A stretch of DNA of 64,000 bases, from NCBI RefSeq assembly GCF_000350225.1, contig NW_005179080.1:186001-250000 (forward strand), given 5' to 3'. This document shows, one piece after another, positions 32,116 to 42,086 of this stretch. This DNA comes from Chondrus crispus (lineage: Eukaryota > Rhodophyta > Florideophyceae > Gigartinales > Gigartinaceae). The notes beneath the pieces were generated by a model. The model saw nothing but the letters and a program-made list of their open reading frames with translations, searched no databases and was not told where the DNA came from. Numbering within the stretch: position 1 is the stretch's first letter; each line of letters starts with the position of its first letter. A program made the position numbers and the translations under genes.

Positions 32116-32600
32116 CTAGGTGTGCGATATTTGACAGCAGCGATCTTGCCGTTGATCGTGCTTGTGGTGCTTTTCCAATCGTAGCCTCTGATTCTTATCT
32201 ACTCTGTTACTGTCCATGTATGTCGGAAGAGTGAATTGGTACTTATCGGACGGTCTTTGCATGACTATGTATGTCGGCGTGGAGGGGTTATGCGTGTCAG
32301 TGTACTGTCGTAGGTCAAGACCGATGAGAAGTGGTGATTCGCCTGGGACGATATCAAATGTAAAGGATACGGGTTTGGAGTTGACATCCATCGTGGTAAG
32401 CGTCCACGATGCGATGACTGGCTTGGGTTCGTGGCCTTCATGTCCCCATCCGTGCAGGTAGACGCCTTGAGGAGGGTCCAATTGAAACGGAATACCAAGT
32501 ATATCGCATAGGATTGCTGCGTTGAGGATACCTCCTGTGGAGGTAGGAGCTCCGTCGTCTAAGATGGGGTTGGGATCTGTCTGGAGCGTGACGGATCCCT
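32116..32600 (-). pseudogene. Copia protease region
   Basis: The minus strand reads ILDDGAPTSTGG around 32560-32530, a retropepsin active site with Asp in place of the usual Ser/Thr before Gly (DDGA rather than DSGA/DTGA). It continues through FDIVPGESPLLIGLDL (flap-to-C-terminal strand) near 32340. Joined to integrase through several frame changes. Confidence 0.7.
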
Positions 32601-32749
32601 TTATTAAAAATACTGTTTCTTATCTTGTGCCGCCATACTGCTGTCCTTGTCATCATCAATATTGTCGAACCGTACATTCCTAGAATGCTTCTGGGGTGTA
32701 GCGTTTGCTGCATCACCGTATCTCCTGACGAATCCAGATCTTGAGTTAT

Positions 32750-33866
32750 ACTTAGGGCACTCTTTGTCGTTTCACCAGTGCCCCATCTCTCCACAAGCCT
32801 TACAAGGGAATCTGAGTTTCTTCCCGGTACCAGGAGGGATGTAGACTTTGGATCGCTTGAAGTCATCTTTTCCGGCCTCGCTTGCATCAAAGAACTTCTG
32901 CTTAGCGAGCAACGTGGTGCGTAGGTCAATGCCACTCCCTAGTTCCTTAGGCTCAGTAGAGTCAACTTTGCATTTTCTTTGAATAGCCTTATTGGTTGCT
33001 TCAGCTGCCTTGATATCGCCCAGAGCTTCTACTGCATCGTCCAAGCTAATTTTATATGCCGAACGATCTTCCTTGTGTTTACGGCTTGATTTATTGCGCG
33101 TTGCGGAGGTTATGTTTTAACGATCGACGTGAGATCCTGTATGCTATCGAGGATTTCTGTGGATACGCTTCTATCATCGGAGTTGTCCTCTTTCCATTTA
33201 AGGAAGCAGTCTTTGAACTTCTTCTCTTTAGCTTCCAGCTGAGTTATCTCGTCCTTCGGGACGGACACCATGCACGTTAATATATTTGTCGCACGCGAGG
33301 ATGCCTTGGTTATAAGTTGCGTGACAATATTATTGAAAGTCGAAGAGGGGACGAATGCATTGCATTGCAAATTTTTGACTGTCTTGTGTGCTGCTTTCTG
33401 CGTAACAGTGATTCAAATACTTCTTCGCTAGACCTCGAAAGTGTTTAGCAAACGTTGCTGGCGCTTCGTCTTCTTTACGCTTGCAAGCGTAGATATCTTG
33501 AGTCATCTTGACTATTCTACGGATACCATCCGTGGCCGAATCCTTCGCCACCAGGTGGAGAATTTTGTCAACAGCCTCTTCTTGATCGACCTTTTCTTCA
33601 CCGTCTTTTGCTACTAGCTTCATTGTGCCCTTTTCGATAGCTTCGTCGATATTCGCTCGGTTTGCCTTGTCGAGTGACATGTATAAAGTGTAGCCGAGCG
33701 CATTCACAGCACACTTGGCACGATTATCTCCTCCTTGAGCATAAATTCGTATCATAGTCATCTAGTCGCGTACATCGTTTCTCTATTCGAACTTTTTACC
33801 GTCCTCGTTAAGCTTAGGCGGGACCATGTAGTTGAATTGCGGACCTTGTGAGCCTCCTGGGCCCAT
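32750..33866 (-). pseudogene. Copia Gag with premature stops
   Basis: The Gag frame begins with an ATG at 33866, only three bases inside the 5' LTR (MGPGGSQGPQFNYMVPPKL). TAG stops follow at 33785-33783 and 33764-33762, then the frame is open to 33330 (helical, with SLDKANRANIDEAI and FAKHFRGLAKKYL). A compensating pair of frameshifts covers 33370-33050, and the original frame resumes with a CCHC zinc knuckle CKACGEMGHW-stop-NDKEC at about 32790-32750. The knuckle also contains an in-frame stop. Confidence 0.8.
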
Positions 33867-33869
33867 AAC

Positions 33870-34499
33870 TCTCGTAAGTTCAGACATGGTGTAGATTGAG
33901 GATGTCTGAGTTACTGTCCAGGAGGTTTGGAGGCCAAGGGAGATAGAGCATCGACGACAGAGGGGGGAGATAAGGGATAAGATGGAATGGTGGACAATGG
34001 AAACACAATCTTCGGCACTATGCCGGGAGCTTAGACAAGCTCTGCTGAGGTGTTATTGCTTTTTTTCTCCGCTACCTCTCTCTCTGTTCCTCTCTTCCTA
34101 GGACTAGCCATATATCTACCTCGCTTCCCGCTTCTTCCTCTCGATTAGCCTTTCGATTCTACTCGGCGTCCTTTCACTTCTGCATTTCCTCGGTGCGATG
34201 CTTTGCCTTTGCGTTCCTCGATTCGTTTCCTATCAGTGTCGGTGTGGCTTTCTTTTTGCCCTTCTAGACTGCATTCAGGATCCTTTAGCCCAATTACCTT
34301 GCATCGGATATGGGTGCTTCTTTTCCCGCACCTTCGCAATCAGGTCTGTTGTGTTGACAACCTCCTGGAGGCTGTGTCGCTCGAGCGTATACCTTCGAGT
34401 GAACATCGTACGTGGACTACCGGTGTCAGTTCACTTGTGGTGCCGCGCTTTGTAATTATGAGTAAGCAATAGTAATTGAAATTGCTTTTACTTCTCACA
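33870..34499 (-). repeat. 5' LTR of Copia element
   Basis: 630 bp, matching 28485-29112 except for about ten substitutions and a 2-bp insertion. Outer edge marked by ACGGT at 34500-34504. Confidence 0.93.
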
Positions 34500-34510
34500 A
34501 CGGTATAGTA

Positions 34511-36895
34511 AAAGGGGGTGCCCCATAAAATGGTACAGTGCACCCATTTGCGGAACAGAGGAATATATGCAAAATTTAAGCATCATTAAAGCTTTCTGGT
34601 CCATGAGTGCACATTTTCCATGAATTTCGCTCCTTTGCATGGCCGTGACGCCGAAACTATAGCCGCCAGGTTCTTTATGATGTTAGAGGTGCTTTTATCG
34701 GAGCTTGATTACTGTATGGAGATGGAATCGTAGAAAAAATCCAAACCATTGCCACATGGCGCGCAAAACAAATTGCCCGCCTATTTCCTACAGACTCAAT
34801 ACCTCATATCCTACCACTTCCTTTTCCCAAGCCCGGCAATCCAGTCACAATACTGGCTCCTGGGTGCTCAACTACTATGACGAAGTTGACAAAACATGGC
34901 CGCAGACTACAGCAGGCCTTTATCGCGGTAGACAAAGGTCTTTCTTTGCGCAAGGGTGCGGCGTTTGGCCGCGTAGCCCTCACGACATTCAGCCGACAAT
35001 TCAAAAGACGGACGCAGTGCATTGATGTGAAGTCGCGAGGACGGAAGCCTGCCCTAACCGCGAGCGAAGAGAACAGCCTTATTTCTCTGCTAACACAGTT
35101 CTCCAGTCAAAGCTACGAGCTTACCAGGATGGACCTTTATGATGCTGTGGAATTAATGTGTTGTAGAACGCCAGAACACAGGCAGAGAAAGTTGACATTC
35201 AAGAACTTGCGTCCCGGTCGCAAGTTTGCTCAATCATTTGAGGCAAGACACAAACGTCGCATAAGATTTGGCAAGAGTAGTCCGCAGGAAGGGAAGCGGT
35301 TTAGGTGCACTAATGCTGAGAATTTGATTTCGTACTTTGCCGCCTTGGAGGATGTCATAAAGACCAACAGTATAGATCCGTCAAGAATTGCCAATCTGGA
35401 TGAGTCAGGTATTTCGCCAGGCAAGCAGAAACTTGGTTCTTCCAAGCATAAACATTACGGTCTACGTAATTCCCAAACTGAGCAAAAGCTGGTTAATTTT
35501 TCATACAATCATCGCATCACGATGATGCCGGTGGTTTTTGCATCAGGTGACGCTGCAAATCCTGTGTTTGTTTTCAAGGGCAAATCGGTTCCCTATCGCA
35601 CCATTCAGCGAAGCGGAATAGAACAAACGGAAACTGTTGCTGACTGCCTCTCGAGAGGCAGCATGATTGCGACGAGGGATGGAGTTGCTGGAATCGACAA
35701 AAGCATTTTCATAACATGGGCTTCTTCGTTTGTGGAGGACGTGAAGGACTTAACGGCGGGGAGTAGGAAGCTGCTGCTTCTTTATGACGCATACAGAAGT
35801 CACATGAGTTTCGAAGCACTTTCGATTCTTGACCGTGGGGGAATAATTGCCTACGCCATTCCTGCCCACACTAGTGGTGCAACGCAGCCGCTAGATGTGG
35901 GGACTTTTGGGCCCTTCAAGCAACGCGTCATTGAGGTTCTTCGAAACGTGTCATTTGCTACCAGAGATAATGCTTTGGATGTCTTCGACATCTGTATCGT
36001 AATGCGAGAGGCATATCAGGAAACTTTCATACCTCGTATTATCAAGGGTAGTTTTGAAAAGTCCGGCGTGTGTCCATTCGATCCCTCAAAAAGTATTGGA
36101 ATACTTCGGCCACTGTCCAGTAATTTTCTATATAGCATTGCATCTGTGGAGGAAATGAAGTGCATGCTAAATGAAAAGCGCGAAGCCTTCCGCCAAAATG
36201 CGGGCATACGACCTGTATTTTTGAAGAGAGGTTTTGTTGATACGGCAGCAGGATGTGTGCTGACTAGTGCACCTGCTCTCGAATTGGTGGCTGCAAAGGA
36301 AGCAGCCGAGAGAATGAAAGCGTTGTGTGCACGACGCAAGGAGGATGCCATAGAGGCAAAGTTTGCCGTAGAGTCCATAGCGCGTAGAAGAGACAGGGAG
36401 GCGTACGAACATCGAATGATGTTTTATCGTGCTGCATCTTATAACGCGCCGATGAACATGCCTCGGAGTCTACAGTTGCGTCGCAAGCTAGCGAGGCAGC
36501 AGGCAATCGTGAACAAGGCCTTGGCAAATGGCACTGAATCGCTGACCGATGAGCAGATAATCACAGCGCCATGGAATGAGTTGTCTTGTGATCAGTTCGA
36601 GTCGGAGCCCTTCGGAGGACCGTTGGACATGTTTCAAAAAAGCTTTCAAAAATTATATTGTATGATTGTCAATGGTACCAGTATTAGGTGCTGTTGAGCA
36701 GATATTTGTGTTTTGGCCTTCGGAAGCGCTTTGTTCACTGCTTCGAAACGGCGGCTTTTCCTTTTTTGGCGCCCTGCACACAAATAAAAGCAGTTGTTAG
36801 CTTTCCAGCCACGTCGAAATTCTGAGCATTGCATAAAGATAGCCTATTTTCATTTATATTTCTGAAACTGTTCCATTCATAGGGGCACCCCCGTG
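34511..36895 (+). mobile_element. pogo-like DNA transposon with TIRs and TA TSD
   Basis: A 2385-bp element. The termini AAAGGGGGTGCCCC (34511) and, inverted, CACGGGGGTGCCCC (ending 36895) continue into a shared ATGG(T/A)ACAGT. TA is present on both sides (34509-34510 and 36896-36897). It contains one intact transposase gene and begins six bases beyond the Copia target duplication. Confidence 0.88.
34877..36697 (+). CDS. pogo/Tigger-type DDE transposase, intact
   Basis: 606 residues, uninterrupted. The N-terminus contains helix-turn-helix DNA-binding segments (LRKGAAFGRVALTTFSRQF and SYELTRMDLYDAVELMC). The DDE_1 catalytic core shows Asp175 in NLDESG, Asp304 in LLYDAYRSH and Asp340 in QPLDVGTFGPFKQ. 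The last pair is spaced as DD35D, which places it in the pogo division of Tc1/mariner. The C-terminal 150 residues are helical and basic (RRKEDAIEAKFAVESIARRRDREAYEHR). The ATG at 34877 follows the left TIR by about 370 bp. The intact frame between good TIRs suggests a recently active copy. Host domestication is unlikely given the retained TIRs. Confidence 0.9.
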   Translation: MTKLTKHGRRLQQAFIAVDKGLSLRKGAAFGRVALTTFSRQFKRRTQCIDVKSRGRKPALTASEENSLISLLTQFSSQSYELTRMDLYDAVELMCCRTPEHRQRKLTFKNLRPGRKFAQSFEARHKRRIRFGKSSPQEGKRFRCTNAENLISYFAALEDVIKTNSIDPSRIANLDESGISPGKQKLGSSKHKHYGLRNSQTEQKLVNFSYNHRITMMPVVFASGDAANPVFVFKGKSVPYRTIQRSGIEQTETVADCLSRGSMIATRDGVAGIDKSIFITWASSFVEDVKDLTAGSRKLLLLYDAYRSHMSFEALSILDRGGIIAYAIPAHTSGATQPLDVGTFGPFKQRVIEVLRNVSFATRDNALDVFDICIVMREAYQETFIPRIIKGSFEKSGVCPFDPSKSIGILRPLSSNFLYSIASVEEMKCMLNEKREAFRQNAGIRPVFLKRGFVDTAAGCVLTSAPALELVAAKEAAERMKALCARRKEDAIEAKFAVESIARRRDREAYEHRMMFYRAASYNAPMNMPRSLQLRRKLARQQAIVNKALANGTESLTDEQIITAPWNELSCDQFESEPFGGPLDMFQKSFQKLYCMIVNGTSIRCC

Positions 36896-36956
36896 TACCG
36901 TTGCATGGACGCAATCGTTTTTCACAGCTGTGTAACGACGATTGCATGCAACGGTA
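36896..36956. repeat. 61-bp foldback (imperfect palindrome)
   Basis: TACCGTTGCATG at 36896-36907 pairs perfectly with 36945-36956. CAATCGT (36912-36918) pairs with 36938-36944, leaving a 4-base bulge. The loop itself contains CACAGCTGTG, a 10-bp palindrome. It lies exactly between the pogo element and the YR retrotransposon. Confidence 0.75.
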
Positions 36957-36970
36957 GCCCAACGCAGTTA

Positions 36971-37163
36971 CGGATATGTACCATTTGATCACAGTGTAAT
37001 GCCCCTCACCGCCGCTCTCGCTGACACCACGGTGACAGGTCACCGACGTCACCCGCGTGACTTCTAGTCTCACGCACCCGCCGTCGCTTCTCGTAATTTA
37101 TCAAGGGGTGGTGGTAGTGCTGGTCAACGACGAGGCCCTTCGGCAGTCATCCGTTTTTCAGCA
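36971..37163 (+). repeat. YR retrotransposon repeat A1
   Basis: 193 bp starting CGGATATGTACCATTTG and ending TTTTTCAGCA. It matches A2 (41338-41354 joined to 41748-41923) with only a few substitutions. Confidence 0.88.
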
Positions 37164-37236
37164 AGAGGAACGATTTCCCCGTGCCTCTAGTGCGGTGGTT
37201 TGACACAGTTTTCCGCTACCGGTCTCGCCGCGCGGA

Positions 37237-38316
37237 ATGTCAGGAGAACAACCCGCTGATTCAGCTACTCCCTCGGCCCCTGCCGCAGCCAGCAACATCG
37301 AGTTGCCTGCGCTCGACGCAGCAACATCATCCGCGATCTCGGCGTTCATTGCCGATCAACCCAAGATCGCCCTCCAATCCCTGCAACCGAATGCGGGGTC
37401 ACAAGCAGCACCTACCGACGCGAATAACCCGATCCCAGACGCGCAGGTTCCTCCTTCTTCCGGAACCGCACCCGCCGCTCCAATCGTCGACAGGGCCGTC
37501 GCTTCCGCGGCATCAGTCGATCCCGAAGCGACTCCGGGTCTGGTCCCCGATCCCACCGAGCCCGTCGACGAGCCCGAAGGAGACGAAGACGAGGACGAGT
37601 ATGAGGAAGAAGGAACTCAGTGCGATCCTGAGGGGAGCGCAGGAGCCCAGGCTTTCACCGACGAGTGGTATGAGAGGAGAGGCTAACCCATCCCGGTCCG
37701 ATTCGAAGTCCCCCGCCGTTTTGAGGGAGGCTTTCCGGTTGGCTTCAAGCCTGATTCTGTCGAGCACTACCGGAAGTTCGCTGCTTCGCAGACCAGTCCG
37801 GGTAGAGCAAGTGAAGCCGGTACTCTGTACGTCACCTCTGCTTACCTCTGCCGCATATCGAACCAGCTCCTCGACCTCCTTAGCGACATTGTCGACGTCC
37901 TCCCTCGGCTTGAATCGCCGACCGACTGGGAGGCCCTCGGACGGGCGGCCTAATGAGCCTCCATCGCGCACGTTAGTGTCTTTGGTGTCTACGAGCTCAT
38001 CGCCTCGAAATACGAGGTGCTCTGCGGGCGTCAGGGCGCAGCCGGCGTCGCCGACCCGGAACTGCTCGCGGCCTACGTCGACCCCCCGGCCGCGTTCAGT
38101 ACTCCTGGGCGTCAAGCGTTCCGCCGGCAGCAAGTCCAGCAGATTAAGTACGCGGCACAAGCCGCCGGCCGACGCCGAGGACCCACGCAGACACCTATCC
38201 TTCGCGGAGGAAGCGCCGCCGCTGCCCTCAACGCCGCAACCCCGACCCCTGCCGGAGGTGGAGGCCGTGGTAGAGGACGCGACCGTGGACGTGGGCGTGG
38301 ACGTAGACAGATATAG
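37237..38316 (+). pseudogene. YR retrotransposon Gag-like ORF with three stops
   Basis: One reading frame runs 37237-38316 (about 360 codons), broken by TAA at 37684 and consecutive TAA TGA at 37951-37956. The protein starts MSGEQPADSATPSAPAA, has an acidic Pro/Ala/Glu linker, then a structured region with YVTSAYLCRISNQLLDLLSDIV, and ends in a Gly/Arg tract typical of nucleic-acid-binding Gag tails. No zinc knuckle is visible. Confidence 0.7.
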
Positions 38317-38440
38317 CCACCCGGATGAGCAGCTCAGGCGGGCCGCCATATGTGGGCGTGGGGAAGGCCCATGCGACCTGGGAGAGGCTGGGAGCCAGCC
38401 CGTGGCTGGCACGTCATCTTCGCTTAGGGCTTCAGCTCCC

Positions 38441-40289
38441 CTAGTTAGGGGAGGTTCCGTACCAGCGCCCGCGGCCTTATCTCTTGTCACGGGAGGATGC
38501 GTTGTTCGCGGAGACGGAGCTAGCGCGGTGGTTGTCGAGAGGGTTCGCCCGCAGGGCAACTGCGTCGGAAGCCCGGACGTTGACGCGAGCCGGCCAGATC
38601 TTCCCGTCGTTCGTCGCCAATACGAGGGGAAAGAGCCTGCTCGTCGTCGACTACAAGCGGGCAAATGAGTGCATGGAGGCGGGGACCTTTCGCATGGACC
38701 AGATCTCGGACCTCGCCTCCGAGCTGCGCAAGGGCGACCACCTGTTCAAGGCGGACATCCAGGACGCGTACTACCATCTGCGCGTCCGGAAGGTCGACAA
38801 GATGCGGCTCGCTTTCTACGTCGGAAGCCGCATCTACGTTCCGCTGTGCCTGAACTGTGGCCTCGCCGTCGCGCCTTGGTTCTTCACCAAGGCGATGAGT
38901 CCAGTGGTAGCGTGGCTGCGCCGCCTCGGCCACCGGGTCTTCGCGTACCTCGACGACTTTTTTGGCGCCGCAAAGCCCGGTCGACCCGACACCGCCACTG
39001 GCCAGAAGGAGACGGTCGAGCTCGGAAGAGTTATGCCGCTACTCTTCGCGAAGCTCGGCCTGAACTTGCACCCGGGAAAGTGCTTCTTCAGCGGGTCAAC
39101 GCGGCTCGAGCTCCTCGGTATTCTCGTCGATACCGAGGAGGAGCGGTTTCTTCTGTCCCCCAAGAAGCTGCAGCCCATCGAGGCCGGGGCAGCGCGCCTC
39201 CTCCGATACGCCTCGCGGCACCGCCGTTACGTCAAGCGCAAGGACGTGGAGCGCTTCGCCGGCCTAGCCAACGCAAGCTCGCCTGCAGTAGTCGACTGCA
39301 GGCTGCGCCTGCGGGAGCTGTTCACTGCCCTGTCACTGTCACCGGTCACACCACACTTGCCTCAAAAGCCTCATACTTCGTCAGAAATCAAAGTGTCACG
39401 CACGCGTGACGTCACGCGTGACGCGTGAGATGGTCACGCCCGCAGAGGGCCTCGGGAGCGCGACCCGCACCTCTCCCACGCGGCCATGAGAGACCTGCAG
39501 TGGTGGGGACGACTCTCCTTCAACCTGCACATCGGGCGGGCGATTTGGCCGGAGCCAGACGCGTGCCTCTTCACAGACGCAAGCATGGCCGGGTGGGGAG
39601 CGGCCTGGAAAGGAGCAGTACCGGCCTCGGGTTTCTTTACCGAGGCGGACGACGGCGCTCACATCAACGAGCTGGAGTTGAGCGCCGCTCTCCTCGCCCT
39701 GGAGAAGTTCTTGCCGTTCGCGAGGCGGCGCCACGTGCTCCTGGTGACGGACTCGGTCGTCACCGTGCACGTGGTGCGCAACTACACCAGCCGCTGGCCG
39801 CGTGTTCTCGCTAAGTTGCGCCTTATACGCAACCTCTTCGAGGCCAACGGCATCTCTCTTTCTACCCGGCACCTCCCCTCGGTTCTAAACTGCTGGGCAG
39901 ACCGCCTCTCCCGCCGGCGGGACAGTTTCGCTTGGCATCTACCACCGGATGCCAAGCTACTTCTGGAAAGGCGTTTCGCGTTGCCCCTCTATTTGGTCGA
40001 TGGAAATGCGCTGCCCGGTCACATGCCTTTTCCTCATTCAGTTCCAGTCGTCGTGCCGCGCCCCGCTCTGCTGGGTGTGTGGGCGCGCTTCCTCCGTACG
40101 CAATCAGAAGTGGTCGTCGCCCCACGCTGGCCCAAGCAGCAGTGGTACCAGAGCGCCGCTGCCGTCGTGCGTCCGACTCCGCTCCTGGCGAGCGTGACGC
40201 CGCCTTGGGAGAGCGTCGCGTTCGCTTTCAAGCCTCCGCCCGCCATCGATGGCAGGAGGAAGGCAGAGTCGCGGCTGCGCGGCTACTAG
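38441..40289 (+). pseudogene. YR retrotransposon reverse transcriptase/RNase H ORF with one stop
   Basis: One frame covers RT and RNase H, interrupted only by a TGA at 39426-39428. RT motifs are LVVDYKRANECME, FKADIQDAYYHL (first Asp), and FAYLDDFFG (the YxDD box). RNase H follows with FTDASMAGWGA, NELELSAALLAL and LLVTDSVVTVH, giving the D-E-D set. The C-terminal end (about 39930-40289) overlaps the recombinase ORF in another frame. No in-frame ATG lies near the start, so translation probably depends on frameshifting or an internal start, as in other DIRS elements. Confidence 0.85.
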
Positions 40290-41257
40290 AACTCCGGGCG
40301 GGTGCCACACACGCGGCGCACCTGCTCGGCCGCAACCTTTCCGCCAATACCCAAAGCGCCTACCACCATCATTGGGAGGCGTTTACTGCTTTCTGCGACG
40401 GCGATGGGTTCTCTAGACTCCCTGCCACCCCGGTCACTGTGGCGTGCTATCTCGGACATCTTTATGGCAAGGGCACAGTGCGGGGCGGCTCCATCCGACC
40501 GTACGTCGCGGCCATAGGCTCGCAACACCGCCGCTGTGGCTACCAAGACCCAACCAAAGATCCTCTTGTCTGCGCTACTCGCCAGGGGTACCTGTCGAAC
40601 GACGCGGCCCGCTCTGGTGGTCCCCCGAAGCGCTCCGCACCTCTCCCGGCGGACTGTGCGCTACGCGCGATGACGCTGGCGCTAGAGACCTCCAACGTCC
40701 GCCGTCTACAGGAGTGGGGAATTGTAGCCCTCAGATTTTTAATCTGCTGTCGGCCGGCAAGCATACGCCTACTTCGTCGGCGGGACGTTGAGTTCAGCTC
40801 TGGAGAAGTGACTGTGCAGATGGTCCACTTCAAGTTTTCGGAACAGGGCGCATCGCCGCGCATCGCCCTACGCATCCCCGTCTCTTCCTCTGCTGACCGC
40901 GTCTACCAGCTTCTCTTCAAGCTCGTTGCCGCTGACCCGTCGCCAAGCTCCTACCTGTTCCCAAGGTACCCGCACAAACGCGCTCCACTCACCGCCGCCA
41001 CGCTGCGGGCCTCCCTCGACGCCCTCGTCGCGAGCATCCGACCCCCCGCGGGCACCTGCTTCACCGCCCGCTCGCTCCGCAGCGGCGGGATATCCGCCGC
41101 CTATGCCGCGGGGGTGCGGCTGGAGACCATCATGCGGATCTCCAACCACAGCTCGTCTGAGGTGGTGCATAAGCATTACCTAGACGCATTAATGCCGGTT
41201 ACACCGGCGGCACGGTTCTTTTTTGGGCGCTTTGCGCCCCCTGCTGCTCTTCAGTGA
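39932..41257 (+). CDS. tyrosine recombinase of DIRS/PAT-like element
   Basis: 441 codons open; the first 110 overlap the RNase H frame, so the real start may be nearer 40250. The body has a SAM-like N-domain (NLSANTQSAYHHHWEAFTAF) and a catalytic domain with CCRPASIRLLRRRDVEF (first Arg region), TARSLRSGGISAAYAAGV (second box, Arg in place of the usual His: RSLR instead of HxxR) and NHSSSEVVHKHYLD (His and the nucleophilic Tyr). It integrates the element's circular DNA. The frame is intact although gag and pol are broken. Confidence 0.85.
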   Translation: MASTTGCQATSGKAFRVAPLFGRWKCAARSHAFSSFSSSRRAAPRSAGCVGALPPYAIRSGRRPTLAQAAVVPERRCRRASDSAPGERDAALGERRVRFQASARHRWQEEGRVAAARLLELRAGATHAAHLLGRNLSANTQSAYHHHWEAFTAFCDGDGFSRLPATPVTVACYLGHLYGKGTVRGGSIRPYVAAIGSQHRRCGYQDPTKDPLVCATRQGYLSNDAARSGGPPKRSAPLPADCALRAMTLALETSNVRRLQEWGIVALRFLICCRPASIRLLRRRDVEFSSGEVTVQMVHFKFSEQGASPRIALRIPVSSSADRVYQLLFKLVAADPSPSSYLFPRYPHKRAPLTAATLRASLDALVASIRPPAGTCFTARSLRSGGISAAYAAGVRLETIMRISNHSSSEVVHKHYLDALMPVTPAARFFFGRFAPPAALQ

Positions 41258-41306
41258 CGTCCCGTGACCTGCGTCACTGGTACGTCACGGGCAGTCTCGC
41301 CTACTT

Positions 41307-41337
41307 GGCAAATCGACTCTGCGCGGGACCTATATTA
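41307..41337 (+). repeat. YR retrotransposon repeat B1
   Basis: 31 bp starting GGCAAATCGACTCTGCGCGG and ending CTATATTA. Identical to B2 at 42087-42117, and abuts A2 directly. Confidence 0.88.
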
Positions 41338-41923
41338 CGGATATGTATCATTTGTGTCGCTGCACACGGGTATTGGAGAGCGGTACCACCAGAATCCGGT
41401 GTCGCTGCACACGAGGGTCTGGGCTGACAGCGCGATCTCAGTCCAAGCTGAGACGAGGGAAGACGTTGTCCGGTAGCGGAAGCGTTGGTGAGTGTAGAGA
41501 CGCGTGCGGGATCGAGGATCTACGCTTCGGCGCAGATAAAAGTAAAGTGACGATGGTCAGTCTTTACTTAGTTCCCTCTTACCCTCGCTAGATCGAGAGA
41601 GGTGGCAGTCCCAGGTATATAATCGGACGGCAGCGCTCGTGGCTGAAAGCCACGAGCCGAAAGGCGAAAATAGAATGGTGTCCGGTACTGTACAGGTACT
41701 GTATAAATGCTGTACAGAGTGGCCGGCTCCACTCCATCGTCAATTTGATCACAGTGTAATGCCCCTCACCGCCGCTCTCGCTGACACCACGGTGACAGGT
41801 CACCGACGTCACCCGCGTGACTTCTAGTCTCACGCGCCCGCCGTCGCTTCTCGTAGTTTTTCAAGGGGTGGTGGCAGTGCTGGTCAACGACGAGGCCCTT
41901 CGGCAGTCATCCGTTTCTCAGCA
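41338..41923 (+). repeat. YR retrotransposon repeat A2, split by a solo LTR
   Basis: 41338-41354 matches the first 17 bp of A1 and 41748-41923 matches the remaining 176 bp. The 388 bp between them plus a repeated ATTTG are foreign. Removing the insert restores a 193-bp repeat of the same length as A1. Confidence 0.9.
41355..41742. mobile_element. 388-bp solo LTR with ATTTG TSD
   Basis: The insert begins TGTCGCTGCACAC and ends ATCGTCA (TG...CA), and ATTTG is present on both sides (41350-41354 and 41743-41747). These are LTR-retrotransposon hallmarks without internal coding sequence. It contains an internal copy of TGTCGCTGCACAC, a TATATAAT box-like sequence near 41617 and a perfect stem-loop CTCGTGGCTG-AAAGCCACGAG near 41635-41656. 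Unrelated to the Copia LTR at 28485. Confidence 0.85.
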
Positions 41924-42086
41924 CCAGCCCTCCCGCTCCTTGCGGCGTTAGCGCGCCGTTTTCTGCCAACCGTCTCTGTTTTTTACATCTAGAAATTGCG
42001 TTCACCTGCGTTACAATTGCGTTCACTTGCGTTACTACATGATAATCCTTACCCAGATGTTTCTCCTGAATAACATCTGTGTTACA

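Larger units (their letters stand above)
28485..34499 (-). mobile_element. Ty1/Copia LTR retrotransposon with both LTRs and 5-bp TSD
   Basis: A complete 6015-bp element in minus orientation. Two LTRs of 628 and 630 bp bound the gag-pol debris, and ACGGT is duplicated immediately outside (28480-28484 and 34500-34504). In coding orientation the LTRs begin TGT(A/G)AGAAGT and end ACTTACGAGA, so the 3' terminus is not the usual CA. Internal order is Gag, zinc knuckle, protease, integrase, RT, RNase H, the Copia order. All coding parts carry stops or frameshifts, so it is not autonomous. About ten differences between the LTRs indicate a fairly recent insertion. Confidence 0.93.

Noticed and set aside
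32660..33760. Treating the Copia gag fragments as separate small host genes
   Set aside because: They line up in order as Gag, zinc knuckle and protease between matching LTRs, so they are parts of one decayed polyprotein.
37513..38664. 383-codon open frame on the minus strand opposite the YR retrotransposon gag/pol
   Set aside because: It is the antisense shadow of GC-rich gag and RT coding DNA. It has no domain and its composition mirrors the sense frames.
37181..38668. 495-codon + frame overlapping the YR element gag
   Set aside because: Ser/Pro/Arg/Thr-biased out-of-frame reading. The gag frame carries the structured segments and the Gly/Arg tail, so this longer frame is incidental.
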